Assembly (NCBI RefSeq): GCF_020883535.1
Contig: NZ_CP086654.1
Span: 434,001-498,000, forward strand
DNA length: 64,000 bases
Source of the DNA: Staphylococcus ratti
GTDB lineage: Bacteria; Bacillota; Bacilli; Staphylococcales; Staphylococcaceae
Direction: 5' to 3'
Shown one piece after another: positions 45,741 to 54,655 of this stretch. Numbering within the stretch: position 1 is the first letter of the stretch; every line of letters begins with the position of its first letter. The translations under genes were made by a program, and so were the position numbers. Under the pieces are notes generated by a model, which was not told where the DNA came from, made no database searches, and saw only the letters and a list, made by a program, of their open reading frames with translations.

Positions 45741-45755
45741 TGAGAACAATTATCA
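45741..45755. promoter_or_regulatory. Fur-box-like site before iruO
   Basis: TGAGAACAATTATCA matches the 7-1-7 Fur motif TGATAATNATTATCA at 12 of 14 fixed positions, 44 bases before the iruO start. Confidence 0.6.
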
Positions 45756-45767
45756 ATGGATATTACA

Positions 45768-45820
45768 AAAAAGCATCTGCGCGATTCACGTTACTTTTGT
45801 GAAAGACAGATGCTTTATAT
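45768..45820 (-). terminator. Terminator of glcP
   Basis: On the minus strand AAAGCATCTG pairs with CAGATGCTTT and a T-run follows. It lies just upstream of the iruO promoter region. Confidence 0.8.
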
Positions 45821-45827
45821 CGATTTA

Positions 45828-47168
45828 TTAATGTTTTTCTTCTACAGTACGACCACGTAAATCTGCTTCAATTTGTTCTAAACTGCGACCACGTGTTTCT
45901 GGTAAAAATTTCATTACAAAGTAGAAAGCGATAATGCCCATAACAGCAAAGATTAAAAATACTTGTTGAACATTTAAAATACTGCTGATGATAGGGAATA
46001 AATACGCTACGAGTAAGCTTCCGATAGATAATACGAGTGCAGAAATACCTGTAGCAGCACCGCGTGCACGCATTGGGAAGAGTTCCGGTAACATTACCCA
46101 TAATACAGGACCCCATGAAAGGCCGAAGAAAACGATGAATAAGGCTAAGCAAATAATGATAATCCATACAGATGCCTCAACACCTAAAGCCCAAATTAAA
46201 ATACTCATTGCTAATAATGAGAAGACCATACCTAAGTTACCTGCCATTAATAACTTTTTACGATCCACTTTGTCGATAATTAAAATTGCAACAATCGTAA
46301 CTAAAACGTTCACTACGCCTATACCCACAGTACTTAAAATAGAAGCTGAGTCACCAAGACCTGCTTTATGGAAGATTGTCGGAGCATAGTGAATGATGGC
46401 ATTAATACCGATCAATTGTTGAAGTAACGCAAAAATTGAACCGATAATAATTGTTGTACGTAACCATGGGGATTTTAAAACATCCCATGTGCTTTCTGAA
46501 ATGGCATTGATTTTTTTCATGTTTGCAATTTCAATGTCAATTTCATGCGCAGGGTACGTCAGTTGCATGACATCACGTGCTGCTTTCTCGCCACGTTTTT
46601 CTAATAACCAACGTGGACTTTCTGGCATGAAGATGACACCAATCATCAAGATTAATGAAGGAACAACTGCTAAACCTAACATCCAGCGCCACGCTTCAAA
46701 CGGCGCTAACGCATAGTTGACGATAAAGGATGAAAGAATACCAATTGTAATCATCAACTGGTTGAGTGAGCTTAGTGAACCACGTGCTTCTGTAGGTGCA
46801 AGTTCAGATAAATATACTGGAACGATAGCCGTAGATCCTCCTACAGCAAGTCCAATAATAAAGCGGCCTAAGATGACAATTTCAACTGTAGGTGCAAGTG
46901 CTAATATGAGTGTGCCAACGATAAAGATAATTGAAATAATAAAGACGAGACGTCGACGGCCTAATTTTTCTGAAAGAGGGCCACTAAACCCTGAGCCAAA
47001 AATAGCACCAAATAACATCGATGCAACAACCATTCCTTGTAATTTAGGTGTTAATGGAATGTCGTTTTGTAAATACAATAACGCACCGGAAATGACTCCC
47101 ATATCATATCCATATAGTAATCCACCTAAAGCACCAATAAAGAAAATAAGCTTTTTATTGATTTTCAT
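45828..47168 (-). CDS. glcP: Sugar porter, GlcP-type glucose/H+ symporter
   Basis: 446 residues, twelve-helix MFS sugar porter. Signatures: GRFIIGLAVGGSTAIVPVYL, the PESPRWLLEKRGE loop after helix 6, QQLIGINAIIHYAP in helix 7 and PETRGRSLEQIE at the C-terminus. Length and many stretches match the glucose symporter GlcP of S. epidermidis, which is specific for glucose and driven by protons. GGAGGTTACC lies before the start. A cre-like sequence upstream hints at CcpA control. Confidence 0.88.
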   Translation of the reverse strand: MKINKKLIFFIGALGGLLYGYDMGVISGALLYLQNDIPLTPKLQGMVVASMLFGAIFGSGFSGPLSEKLGRRRLVFIISIIFIVGTLILALAPTVEIVILGRFIIGLAVGGSTAIVPVYLSELAPTEARGSLSSLNQLMITIGILSSFIVNYALAPFEAWRWMLGLAVVPSLILMIGVIFMPESPRWLLEKRGEKAARDVMQLTYPAHEIDIEIANMKKINAISESTWDVLKSPWLRTTIIIGSIFALLQQLIGINAIIHYAPTIFHKAGLGDSASILSTVGIGVVNVLVTIVAILIIDKVDRKKLLMAGNLGMVFSLLAMSILIWALGVEASVWIIIICLALFIVFFGLSWGPVLWVMLPELFPMRARGAATGISALVLSIGSLLVAYLFPIISSILNVQQVFLIFAVMGIIAFYFVMKFLPETRGRSLEQIEADLRGRTVEEKH

Positions 47169-47200
47169 CAGGTAACCTCCAATTAATTAAGTATGGATTA

Positions 47201-47214
47201 AGTATACGCTTTCA
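47201..47214 (-). promoter_or_regulatory. cre-like site before glcP
   Basis: On the minus strand TGAAAGCGTATACT matches TGWAANCGNTNWCA at 12 of 14 positions, about 35 bases before the start. Confidence 0.4.
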
Positions 47215-47333
47215 GAAATAATTCGTAAATTATAATTTTTCAACATTTGAGAATAATTTGTGTATGCTTATAACGAAATTATGACATTTAAAAATGAAAC
47301 ATGACTTTTAGTTTTAAATGTTTACGACGTTAT

Positions 47334-48317
47334 TTACATTTTAAGTACTATGCGTCCATGTACTTTATTTTGTTCAAGCGCGTGAATGTAAGTTTCTATT
47401 TGATCGAAAGGAACGACGGTTTTAATGTCATGTAATTGTTGAGGCTTGAGATCTGTAGCCAATCGACGCCACAACAATAATCGATGTTTCATTGGGAAGC
47501 GTACCGAATCAGCACCTAATAATTTGACGCCACGTAAAATGAATGGGAAGACAGAGCTTTGAAAGTTGACGCCACTCACATTGCCGCTTAGTGCCAATGC
47601 GCCATGTGGTTGAATGTGTTTCAAACATTCCCCAACCGTTTCGCCACCTACTGGGTCAATAATCGCTTGCCATTCTCCTTTTTGAAGCGGTTTGTCTGTC
47701 GTTTGCTCAAAACGACCAACGACATGGTGTGCCCCCAGTTGTTGGAGCCATTCATGTTGTTCTGTCTGACCAGAGCTCGCCGTTACTTGATAGTTCAACG
47801 TAGATAACATCATAGTAGCAAGTATACCTACGCCTCCGGTTGCGCCTCGGACACAAACGGGGCCACCGCCTGCGGTGATTTTGTTATCTTCGAGTAATTG
47901 TATGGAAATTGCAGCAGTAAAACCAGCTGTGCCAATAATCATGGCTTCTTCAAGTGTTAATCCTTTTGGAAGTGGGACGAGCCAATCTCCGTTAACGCGT
48001 GCAACTTCACTGAATCCACCTGAGTGAGAAACACCTAAATCATATCCTGTTCCAATCACTTCATCTCCTTTTTTAAAAGAAGGGTGATGAGATTCAATCA
48101 CTTCACCAGCTAAATCTATCCCTGGGATTATAGGATGTTTATGAATGATTTTATTGTGATCTTGGGCAGCTAACATATCTTTGTAATTTAAACTAGAGTA
48201 ATGAACACGAATTGTAACATCGCCTTCCGGAAGGTCGTCAATCGTTAAAGATTTGAAACTTCCAGAAACTTTTCCATTGGCTTCTTCTACAACATAAGCT
48301 TTAAATGAATGTGTCAT
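47334..48317 (-). CDS. YhdH/YhfP-family quinone oxidoreductase (AcuI-like)
   Basis: About 327 residues from the ATG at 48317, seven bases after GAGGAG; the longer frame is not needed. Zinc-free medium-chain dehydrogenase: SSLNYKDMLA near residue 45 and PGIDLAGEV near 65 belong to the catalytic domain, and VRGATGGVGILATMML near 150 is the NADPH loop. HSGGFSEVARV is typical of the YhdH branch, whose best-known member reduces acrylyl-CoA. The real substrate here is unknown. Transcribed alone on minus. Confidence 0.88.
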   Translation of the reverse strand: MTHSFKAYVVEEANGKVSGSFKSLTIDDLPEGDVTIRVHYSSLNYKDMLAAQDHNKIIHKHPIIPGIDLAGEVIESHHPSFKKGDEVIGTGYDLGVSHSGGFSEVARVNGDWLVPLPKGLTLEEAMIIGTAGFTAAISIQLLEDNKITAGGGPVCVRGATGGVGILATMMLSTLNYQVTASSGQTEQHEWLQQLGAHHVVGRFEQTTDKPLQKGEWQAIIDPVGGETVGECLKHIQPHGALALSGNVSGVNFQSSVFPFILRGVKLLGADSVRFPMKHRLLLWRRLATDLKPQQLHDIKTVVPFDQIETYIHALEQNKVHGRIVLKM

Positions 48318-48439
48318 AAGCAACTCCTCTCGTTTTTTTCTTTCACACTTTATCATGAGAGAAGAGGAATGACAACGATGTTACAACGTTAAACAGATTC
48401 GAATATAGTTAGAAAAAAGCGGAAGGAGGAGGTTGAAGA

Positions 48440-48955
48440 ATGCATTGTGAAATTAAAAAAGTTGAACCTAAAGACGTAACGATGTTAAGAAAAGTGAGTA
48501 TAAAGACATTTAGAGAAACTTATGAAGAAGATTATCAGCCACATTTATTTAATCAATATTTAGAGGAAGAATTGTCTATAGAAAAACTAACTGAGGAAAT
48601 TCAAAATCCCAATTCTATATTTTATTTTATAGTGTATCAAGCGCATATTGCGGGTTATTTTAAAATGAATATAGAAGATGCGCAGACAGAGCCATTCAGT
48701 TCAGAATATGTAGAATTACAACGGCTCTATTTGTTTAAACAGTACCAAGGATTAAAGTTAGGACAATTTGCTTTTGAACAGGCGATTCAAATTGCAAAAA
48801 CATTGAACAAAAAGCGCTTATGGCTCGGAGTATGGTCTGAGAATACATCAGCGATTGCATTTTATAAAAAACAAGGGCTTATTAAAGTAGGCGAACATGC
48901 ATTTAAAGTAGGGGAACAAGTGGATATAGATTGGATGATGGAATTGAGATTATGA
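48440..48955 (+). CDS. GNAT-family acetyltransferase, PaiA-like
   Basis: 171 residues. Motif A of GNAT enzymes at about residues 100-115 (LYLFKQYQGLKLGQFAFEQA, with QGLKLG in place of QGxGxG). The segment FRETYEEDYQPHLFNQYLEE near the N-terminus and WLGVWSENTSAIAFYKKQGL near 135 recall PaiA, a spermidine/spermine acetyltransferase of Bacillus. Polyamine acetylation is thus possible but unproven. GGAGGAGG lies before the ATG. Confidence 0.83.
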   Translation: MHCEIKKVEPKDVTMLRKVSIKTFRETYEEDYQPHLFNQYLEEELSIEKLTEEIQNPNSIFYFIVYQAHIAGYFKMNIEDAQTEPFSSEYVELQRLYLFKQYQGLKLGQFAFEQAIQIAKTLNKKRLWLGVWSENTSAIAFYKKQGLIKVGEHAFKVGEQVDIDWMMELRL

Positions 48956-49033
48956 TATCAATCGTTTTATTGTATAAAAAAATGTTATAATCTTTGTGAA
49001 AGTAATTTGTTTAAAAAAAGGAGGCACAATGTC

Positions 49034-49702
49034 ATGAAAAAATGGTTAGCAAGTTTTATGATGATTTCTCTTGTTTTAGCTGCATGTGGTAATACGGGTG
49101 ATGATGAGAAGACGAAAAAAGACGAACCTTCGTCAAAAACAGAAGAAAAACAGTCTAATGATCATTCGAAATCTAAAGATAACAAAGACAAAGCGACGAC
49201 TGAAGATTCAAAATCAAATGAGAAAAACGACCAAAGTAATGCAACTTCCGATAACACAAATGAAAACAACACGAATTCTAATGGAACGCACAATACGCAA
49301 AACTCGGATAACGCATCATCACAACAAGCAGAAAATAATCCAGAAGCCAATGGTTCAAATCCAGGAACCAATGGTCCTAATCAAGGTAGCAAATACGTAC
49401 CACCTTACCAAGGCCAAAATGTTGTTCCTGTAGCACAAAACCTTGCGCGTAACCCAGTAGATCAACAGCAAGCGTTGAAACAACTTCCAAATTTCCAAAC
49501 TTCTTTAGATGCTGCTCAACGTGAAGCAACATCATTGAATGGGCAACAAAATCCATATAATGATTATGCGATCCAAGGTGAAGGTGGAAACTATCGTTAC
49601 ATCTTTAGTTTTCTCAATCAATCACAACCTGGAACGTATATGATTGTAACTGTCGACCAATTAGGTAATTCTAAAATTGTCGATCCAGCATATCGTCAAT
49701 AA
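49034..49702 (+). CDS. Low-complexity lipoprotein (TpgX-like)
   Basis: About 222 residues from the ATG at 49034, preceded by GGAGG. Signal with lipobox LAAC, so the cysteine near residue 17 should be lipidated. A long hydrophilic stretch rich in Lys, Asp, Glu, Asn and Ser (to about residue 120) is likely a flexible spacer across the wall. The C-terminal domain of about 100 residues begins KYVPPYQGQNVVPVAQNLAR and ends with strands GGNYRYIFSFLNQ and TYMIVTVDQLGN. Similar staphylococcal proteins are named TpgX-like. Function unknown. Confidence 0.82.
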   Translation: MKKWLASFMMISLVLAACGNTGDDEKTKKDEPSSKTEEKQSNDHSKSKDNKDKATTEDSKSNEKNDQSNATSDNTNENNTNSNGTHNTQNSDNASSQQAENNPEANGSNPGTNGPNQGSKYVPPYQGQNVVPVAQNLARNPVDQQQALKQLPNFQTSLDAAQREATSLNGQQNPYNDYAIQGEGGNYRYIFSFLNQSQPGTYMIVTVDQLGNSKIVDPAYRQ

Positions 49703-49733
49703 TTAAGGTTTAATTTGTATGCATTTAAAATAG

Positions 49734-49768
49734 AGCTGATTTCATGTTATTTGAAGTCAGCTTTTTTA
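49734..49768 (+). terminator. Terminator after the lipoprotein gene
   Basis: AGCTGATTTCA at 49734-49744 pairs with TGAAGTCAGCT at 49752-49762 (one mismatch), then a T-run. Confidence 0.75.
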
Positions 49769-49897
49769 TTAAAGAGAATACATAAAGTTTTAGAAAACAA
49801 AAAAGAATGTATAATCATTGGTTAATATTAGTGTAAAAGGTATATAAAAAATCACGTTCATCTATTGAATTGTATACAAACGAATGGTATATTTTAA

Positions 49898-49915
49898 ATG
49901 TGAAATAATTCACAT
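49898..49915. promoter_or_regulatory. Rex box before lctP
   Basis: ATGTGAAATAATTCACAT contains the core TGTGAAATAATTCACA, an exact fit to the Rex consensus. It is 50-67 bases before the lctP start. Rex control of lctP is known in S. aureus. Confidence 0.75.
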
Positions 49916-49964
49916 AGGTAAGTAAGGATAGACTTAAATATAAAACAAAGGAAGATGATTAAGG

Positions 49965-51566
49965 ATGTTAGTTCACAGTTATGATCCATTTCACAACCTT
50001 GCAATTTCTGCATTAATTGCAAGTATCCCCATCATATTATTTTTACTATGTTTAACATTATTTAAAATGAAAGGTATATATGCAGCGATAACGACGCTAG
50101 CAGTTACGATTGTTCTCACGTTAGTTGTCTTTAAACTTCCAGTAGGTATTGTAACGGGAGGTATTGCTGAAGGATTCTATCAAGGTATTTTACCGATAGG
50201 TTTTATCGTTATGATGGCTGTTTGGTTATATAAATTAACTACAGCTACTGGACAATTTGCGATCATTCAAGACAGTATTACGTCCATTTCGAGAGACCAA
50301 CGTATTCAGTTATTATTAATTGGCTTTGCTTTTAATGCATTTTTAGAAGGTGTTGCAGGCTTCGGTGTACCTATCGCTATTTGTGCAGTTTTATTAATTC
50401 AACTTGGCTTTAAACCTTTACAAGCCGCTATGCTTTGTCTCGTAGCTAACGGTGCAGCAGGAGCATATGGTGCGATTGGTATTCCGGTTGGTGTTGTAGA
50501 TACACTTAATTTACCGGGAGGTATTACAGCATTAAGTGTTTCTCAAGCATTAAACTTGAGCTTACCATTATTAAGTATTGTGACACCATTTTTATTAGTA
50601 TTTATAATTGACGGTTTTAAAGGAATTAAAGAAACATTCCCAGCTATCTTAGTGATGGTTATTCCATTCGTAGTATTACAAGTGATTTTTAATCAATTTT
50701 TAGGGCCAGAGCTTGTAGACATTATTCCACCACTTGCAGCGATGGGCGCATTAGCTTTATTCTCTAAAAAATTCCAACCCAAAAATATTTTTAGACTTAA
50801 TGAAAATGAAGTACAAGAAACGAAGCGTCACGCATTTAAAACGATTTTATATGCATGGAGTCCATTCTTTATTTTAACTATTTTAGTATTAATTTGGAGT
50901 TCTAAGTCCTTTAAAGGTTTATTCCTTGAAGGTGGCGGGCTGTCATTCTTAAACATTCAATTTCCAATTCCTGGAACTATGAATGATGTGACACACCAAC
51001 CGATTATGTTAACATTTAACCTTATCGCTCAAACGGGTATGGCATTACTCATCGCAGGTGTGGTTACAATCTTACTTTCTAAAAAAGTAAACTTTAAAGA
51101 AGCATTGAATCTTTTAGGTGAAACATTTAAAGAATTATGGTTACCAATTTTAACGATTTGTTTTATTTTAGCAATTGCTAAATTGACAACTTATGGTGGT
51201 TTAACAAGTGCGATGGGTCAAGCAATCGCCAAAACAGGCGCAATCTTCCCATTCTTGTCTCCAATACTTGGTTGGATAGGTGTATTTATGACTGGTTCAG
51301 TTGTGAATAACAACGTCTTATTTGCTCCGATTCAAGCTTCGGTAGCACCACAAGTGGGTACAAGTGGCGCATTACTTGTCGGCGCTAATACAGCAGGGGG
51401 AGCAATTGCAAAATTGATTTCACCACAATCTATTGCGATTGCAACAGCAGCAGTTAAAGAAGTAGGTCAAGAGTCAGTGCTATTAAAAATGACGCTGAAA
51501 TACAGTGTAGGACTACTTGTTTTCTTCTGTATTTGGACACTCATCTTATCCTACTTTTTAAGTTAG
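49965..51566 (+). CDS. lctP: L-lactate permease
   Basis: 533 residues, about a dozen or more membrane helices, LctP family. Family features include GFAFNAFLEGVAGFGVPIAI near residue 120 and the glycine-rich GANTAGGAIAKLISPQSIAI near 475. It moves lactate with protons, either taking it up for respiration or releasing it in fermentation. GGAAGATG precedes the start. A Rex box upstream fits NADH-linked control. The convergent neighbour shares its terminator, and mqo, another quinone-linked carbon gene, lies beyond it. Confidence 0.93.
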   Translation: MLVHSYDPFHNLAISALIASIPIILFLLCLTLFKMKGIYAAITTLAVTIVLTLVVFKLPVGIVTGGIAEGFYQGILPIGFIVMMAVWLYKLTTATGQFAIIQDSITSISRDQRIQLLLIGFAFNAFLEGVAGFGVPIAICAVLLIQLGFKPLQAAMLCLVANGAAGAYGAIGIPVGVVDTLNLPGGITALSVSQALNLSLPLLSIVTPFLLVFIIDGFKGIKETFPAILVMVIPFVVLQVIFNQFLGPELVDIIPPLAAMGALALFSKKFQPKNIFRLNENEVQETKRHAFKTILYAWSPFFILTILVLIWSSKSFKGLFLEGGGLSFLNIQFPIPGTMNDVTHQPIMLTFNLIAQTGMALLIAGVVTILLSKKVNFKEALNLLGETFKELWLPILTICFILAIAKLTTYGGLTSAMGQAIAKTGAIFPFLSPILGWIGVFMTGSVVNNNVLFAPIQASVAPQVGTSGALLVGANTAGGAIAKLISPQSIAIATAAVKEVGQESVLLKMTLKYSVGLLVFFCIWTLILSYFLS

Positions 51567-51575
51567 TAATAATGA

Positions 51576-51617
51576 AAAAGGCTGAAATGTTTTGTTTTTC
51601 AACATTTCAGCCTTTTG
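51576..51617. terminator. Bidirectional terminator
   Basis: Perfect 16-bp arms 51576-51591 and 51601-51616, between lctP and the glycosyltransferase gene. Confidence 0.9.
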
Positions 51618-51622
51618 TATTT

Positions 51623-52786
51623 TTATGTCATGATAGCGTCAATCGCACGCTTAAACTGTGAATAGATATGTTCTGGTGAGTAATGATTGACGGTCTGATA
51701 GCCTTGACTAAGGACGGGAAGGGCTTGTCCTGCATGACCCATTTCAATCACTTCAAGCATTTGTTGTGCTAATTTATGTGTGTCTTTAGCTGGAACGAGG
51801 AAACCATTTTTACCATGCGTAATGAGTGATTCTGGACCAGTATTGCCATCAAAACTAATGACGATACTGCCTTGATTCATCGCTTCAAGTATCGTCATAC
51901 CGAAGCCTTCATTTCGCGATGGCACAATCGTAATCTTGCTCATCGCAATAAATGAACTAAGTTGATTGGTGGTCGGTTTTAAAAAGATGAGATCTTGAAG
52001 CCCTGCATAACCAATAAGTTGAGAAAGGGCTTCTTTCTCTTTACCATCGCCATAAATATCAATTGTAAAACCATAATCTCTCAAATCATTTTGAATATGA
52101 TAGGCGGCTTCAATTAATAAATCGAAGCCTTTTTCATATTCAAAGCGACCTGCTGCAATAATCGTATTTTTTTTCATTAATTTGAGTCGTTTTTCAGCTA
52201 ACATATTTGATACGACGTATACAGGTGTATTGAGGTAGGCTTGATATCGGTGTTGATCGGTTTCTGTAAGTGTCGTAATAGCGGTTAAATTTTGATAACT
52301 ATTGATGATTTCAGCTTTTAAGTCATCTGAATGGGCATCAAAGTTCATATGTTCCATCCCTATAGTTTTTTGATGAGGGCTAGCAAATTTAGAAATCAAC
52401 ATATTATGGCTGGCACGCGTACCAACCAAAATATCGCTATCGTTATTTTGGATTGCACGGATGATTTTCTTCTCAATGTAACTTGAGTATTGTTTTATAC
52501 CTGGTTCGTGTTGGGTTAGTGTTTTCGGTTTGAGAAGCGGCGTATATTTACGAATGCGATTGGCAAATAAAGGCACAACATTTTGTATTTTTATTTGGTA
52601 ATTAACAAGTGATTGTACACGTACATGTGAATCTAAGGGGAAATAAGGCTCTAGTTGATTGCGAAAAACAGAAATAATTGTAACTCGATGGCCTTGGCGT
52701 ACCAACTGATTCGCTAAATTGGTAATCGTTTTTACGGTTCCACCTACAGCATATATATTATGCATTAGAAATGTAATAGACTTCAT
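51623..52786 (-). CDS. Family-4 glycosyltransferase (GT-B fold)
   Basis: About 387 residues from the ATG at 52786 with GAGGGATG upstream. N-terminal acceptor domain starts ITFLMHNIYAVGGTVKTITN, a glycine loop typical of GT4 enzymes. The donor domain has AAGRFEYEKGFDLLIEAA near residue 215 and the EX7E-type motif PSRNEGFGMTILEAMNQGSI near 295. Related enzymes add sugars to teichoic acids or surface glycoproteins. Acceptor and sugar unknown. It lies alone between lctP and mqo. Confidence 0.87.
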   Translation of the reverse strand: MKSITFLMHNIYAVGGTVKTITNLANQLVRQGHRVTIISVFRNQLEPYFPLDSHVRVQSLVNYQIKIQNVVPLFANRIRKYTPLLKPKTLTQHEPGIKQYSSYIEKKIIRAIQNNDSDILVGTRASHNMLISKFASPHQKTIGMEHMNFDAHSDDLKAEIINSYQNLTAITTLTETDQHRYQAYLNTPVYVVSNMLAEKRLKLMKKNTIIAAGRFEYEKGFDLLIEAAYHIQNDLRDYGFTIDIYGDGKEKEALSQLIGYAGLQDLIFLKPTTNQLSSFIAMSKITIVPSRNEGFGMTILEAMNQGSIVISFDGNTGPESLITHGKNGFLVPAKDTHKLAQQMLEVIEMGHAGQALPVLSQGYQTVNHYSPEHIYSQFKRAIDAIMT

Positions 52787-53074
52787 GACGCATCCCTCAA
52801 TTTGTAAATTTGTTTTAATTATATCATGCATAAATTTAGAAGCGATAATAAAGCGTAATTAAATTGTATGAGAAGGTATTTAATAAGGGGCACATCTTTT
52901 TTATTATTCCCAATAGGTATATAATGAAAGTAACACATGGTAAAATGGTCATAATGATCATAAATAGTTAGAATCATTCATTACGTGAAAGAATGACCTA
53001 AGGAAGCATCTGTACGTAACGAATGGCAACTAAGATTCAAAACTTGATGATAATCAAAAGGGGGCTGGATTGTT

Positions 53075-54577
53075 GTGGACAATTTACATAACAAGACAGA
53101 TGTTGTGCTTATTGGCGGAGGCATTATGAGCGCGACATTAGGTGTATTATTAAAAGAATTGCAACCAGAATGGGACATCAACGTATTTGAAAGGTTAGAC
53201 AGCTGTGGTAAGGAAAGTTCTAATGTTTGGAATAATGCTGGAACCGGGCATTCAGCATTATGCGAATTGAACTACACAAATGAAATGCCAGACGGCACGA
53301 TGGATATTAAAAAAGCCATCAAGGTTAATGAACAATTCCAAATTTCAAAACAATTTTGGTCTTATCTTGTTAAGCACAACAAATTAAATAAGCCGGACGC
53401 ATTTATCCGAACTGTACCTCATATGAGCTTTGTAACAGGAGAGAAAAATGTCTCGTTTCTTGAGGCACGTGTAAAGTCGCTCAAGGAAAATGTATTGTTC
53501 AGTGGCATGGAAATCACGAAAGATAGAGAGACATTAAAAAAATGGGTGCCGTTGATGATGGAAGGGCGCCGAGAAGATGAAATCGTTGCGGCGACACGTG
53601 ATGACTCTGGTACAGATGTTAATTTCGGTGCCTTGACAAAGCAATTAATGGATCAGTTAGAAAGTAACGGAGGGGCAATTTATTATCAACATGAGGTTCA
53701 ATCTTTAAAACAAAATAAAGATGGCTCATGGCGTATTAGAATTAAAGATTTAAAAGAAAACAAAACATTTACAGTAGAATCTAAATTTGTATTTATCGGT
53801 GCGGGAGGCGCGAGCTTGCCACTTTTACAAAAGACGCATATCCCTGAATCTAAACATATTGGTGGCTTCCCAGTAAGTGGTCTATTCTTAGTATGTAAAA
53901 ATCAAGATATCGTTAATCAACATAAAGCCAAAGTTTATGGTAAAGCTAAAGTTGGTGCGCCACCGATGTCTGTCCCACACTTAGATACGCGTTATATCGA
54001 TGGCACACGTGCGCTTTTATTTGGACCTTTTGCAGGGTTTTCGCCTAAATTTTTAAAAACAGGATCATATTTTGACTTAGTGAAATCTGTTAAACCGTAT
54101 AACTTAACGACGATGCTTGCAGCTGGTGCAAAAGAAATGGGATTGACGAAATATCTCATACAACAACTGATGCTAAACCATTCGGAGCGTGTAGAAGAAT
54201 TGCGTGAATTTATTCCTAACGCTAAAGAAGAAGATTGGAAAGTTGTTGTAGCGGGTCAACGTGTTCAAGTGATTAAAGATACGGAAGCAAAAGGAAAAGG
54301 TACTTTACAATTTGGTACAGAAGTGATTACGTCACAAGATGGGACGTTAGCTGCGTTGTTAGGTGCATCACCAGGAGCATCTACCGCAGTAGCAGTAATG
54401 TTAGACATTTTACAACGTGCGTTTAAAGACGATTTTAAGCATTGGGAACCAAAAGTAAAAGAAATGATTCCATCCTTCGGTAAAGAATTAACAAATGAAG
54501 TAGACTTATTTAAGTCATTAAATCATGAGATTTCCGAACAATTAAAACTTAATGAAGAAGGTAGTTTATTAAGTTAA
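53075..54577 (+). CDS. mqo: Malate:quinone oxidoreductase
   Basis: 500 residues from a GTG with AAAAGGGGG upstream. Membrane-associated FAD enzyme that oxidises malate to oxaloacetate and reduces menaquinone, serving the TCA cycle. FAD-binding [20 protein letters not shown] at residues 10-29, [19 protein letters not shown] near 53, and a C-terminal [17 protein letters not shown] segment. Full length. Terminator shared with hssS follows. Confidence 0.95.
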   Translation: MDNLHNKTDVVLIGGGIMSATLGVLLKELQPEWDINVFERLDSCGKESSNVWNNAGTGHSALCELNYTNEMPDGTMDIKKAIKVNEQFQISKQFWSYLVKHNKLNKPDAFIRTVPHMSFVTGEKNVSFLEARVKSLKENVLFSGMEITKDRETLKKWVPLMMEGRREDEIVAATRDDSGTDVNFGALTKQLMDQLESNGGAIYYQHEVQSLKQNKDGSWRIRIKDLKENKTFTVESKFVFIGAGGASLPLLQKTHIPESKHIGGFPVSGLFLVCKNQDIVNQHKAKVYGKAKVGAPPMSVPHLDTRYIDGTRALLFGPFAGFSPKFLKTGSYFDLVKSVKPYNLTTMLAAGAKEMGLTKYLIQQLMLNHSERVEELREFIPNAKEEDWKVVVAGQRVQVIKDTEAKGKGTLQFGTEVITSQDGTLAALLGASPGASTAVAVMLDILQRAFKDDFKHWEPKVKEMIPSFGKELTNEVDLFKSLNHEISEQLKLNEEGSLLS

Positions 54578-54592
54578 TCAATAGGATATTCA

Positions 54593-54637
54593 AAAAAGCA
54601 GGCAAAACCTAAGTATTTTGGTTTTGCCTGCTTTTTG
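54593..54637. terminator. Bidirectional terminator between mqo and hssS
   Basis: Perfect 17-bp arms 54593-54609 and 54620-54636 around a 10-base loop. Confidence 0.92.
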
Positions 54638-54655
54638 ATGTATATAGAGGCGTCT

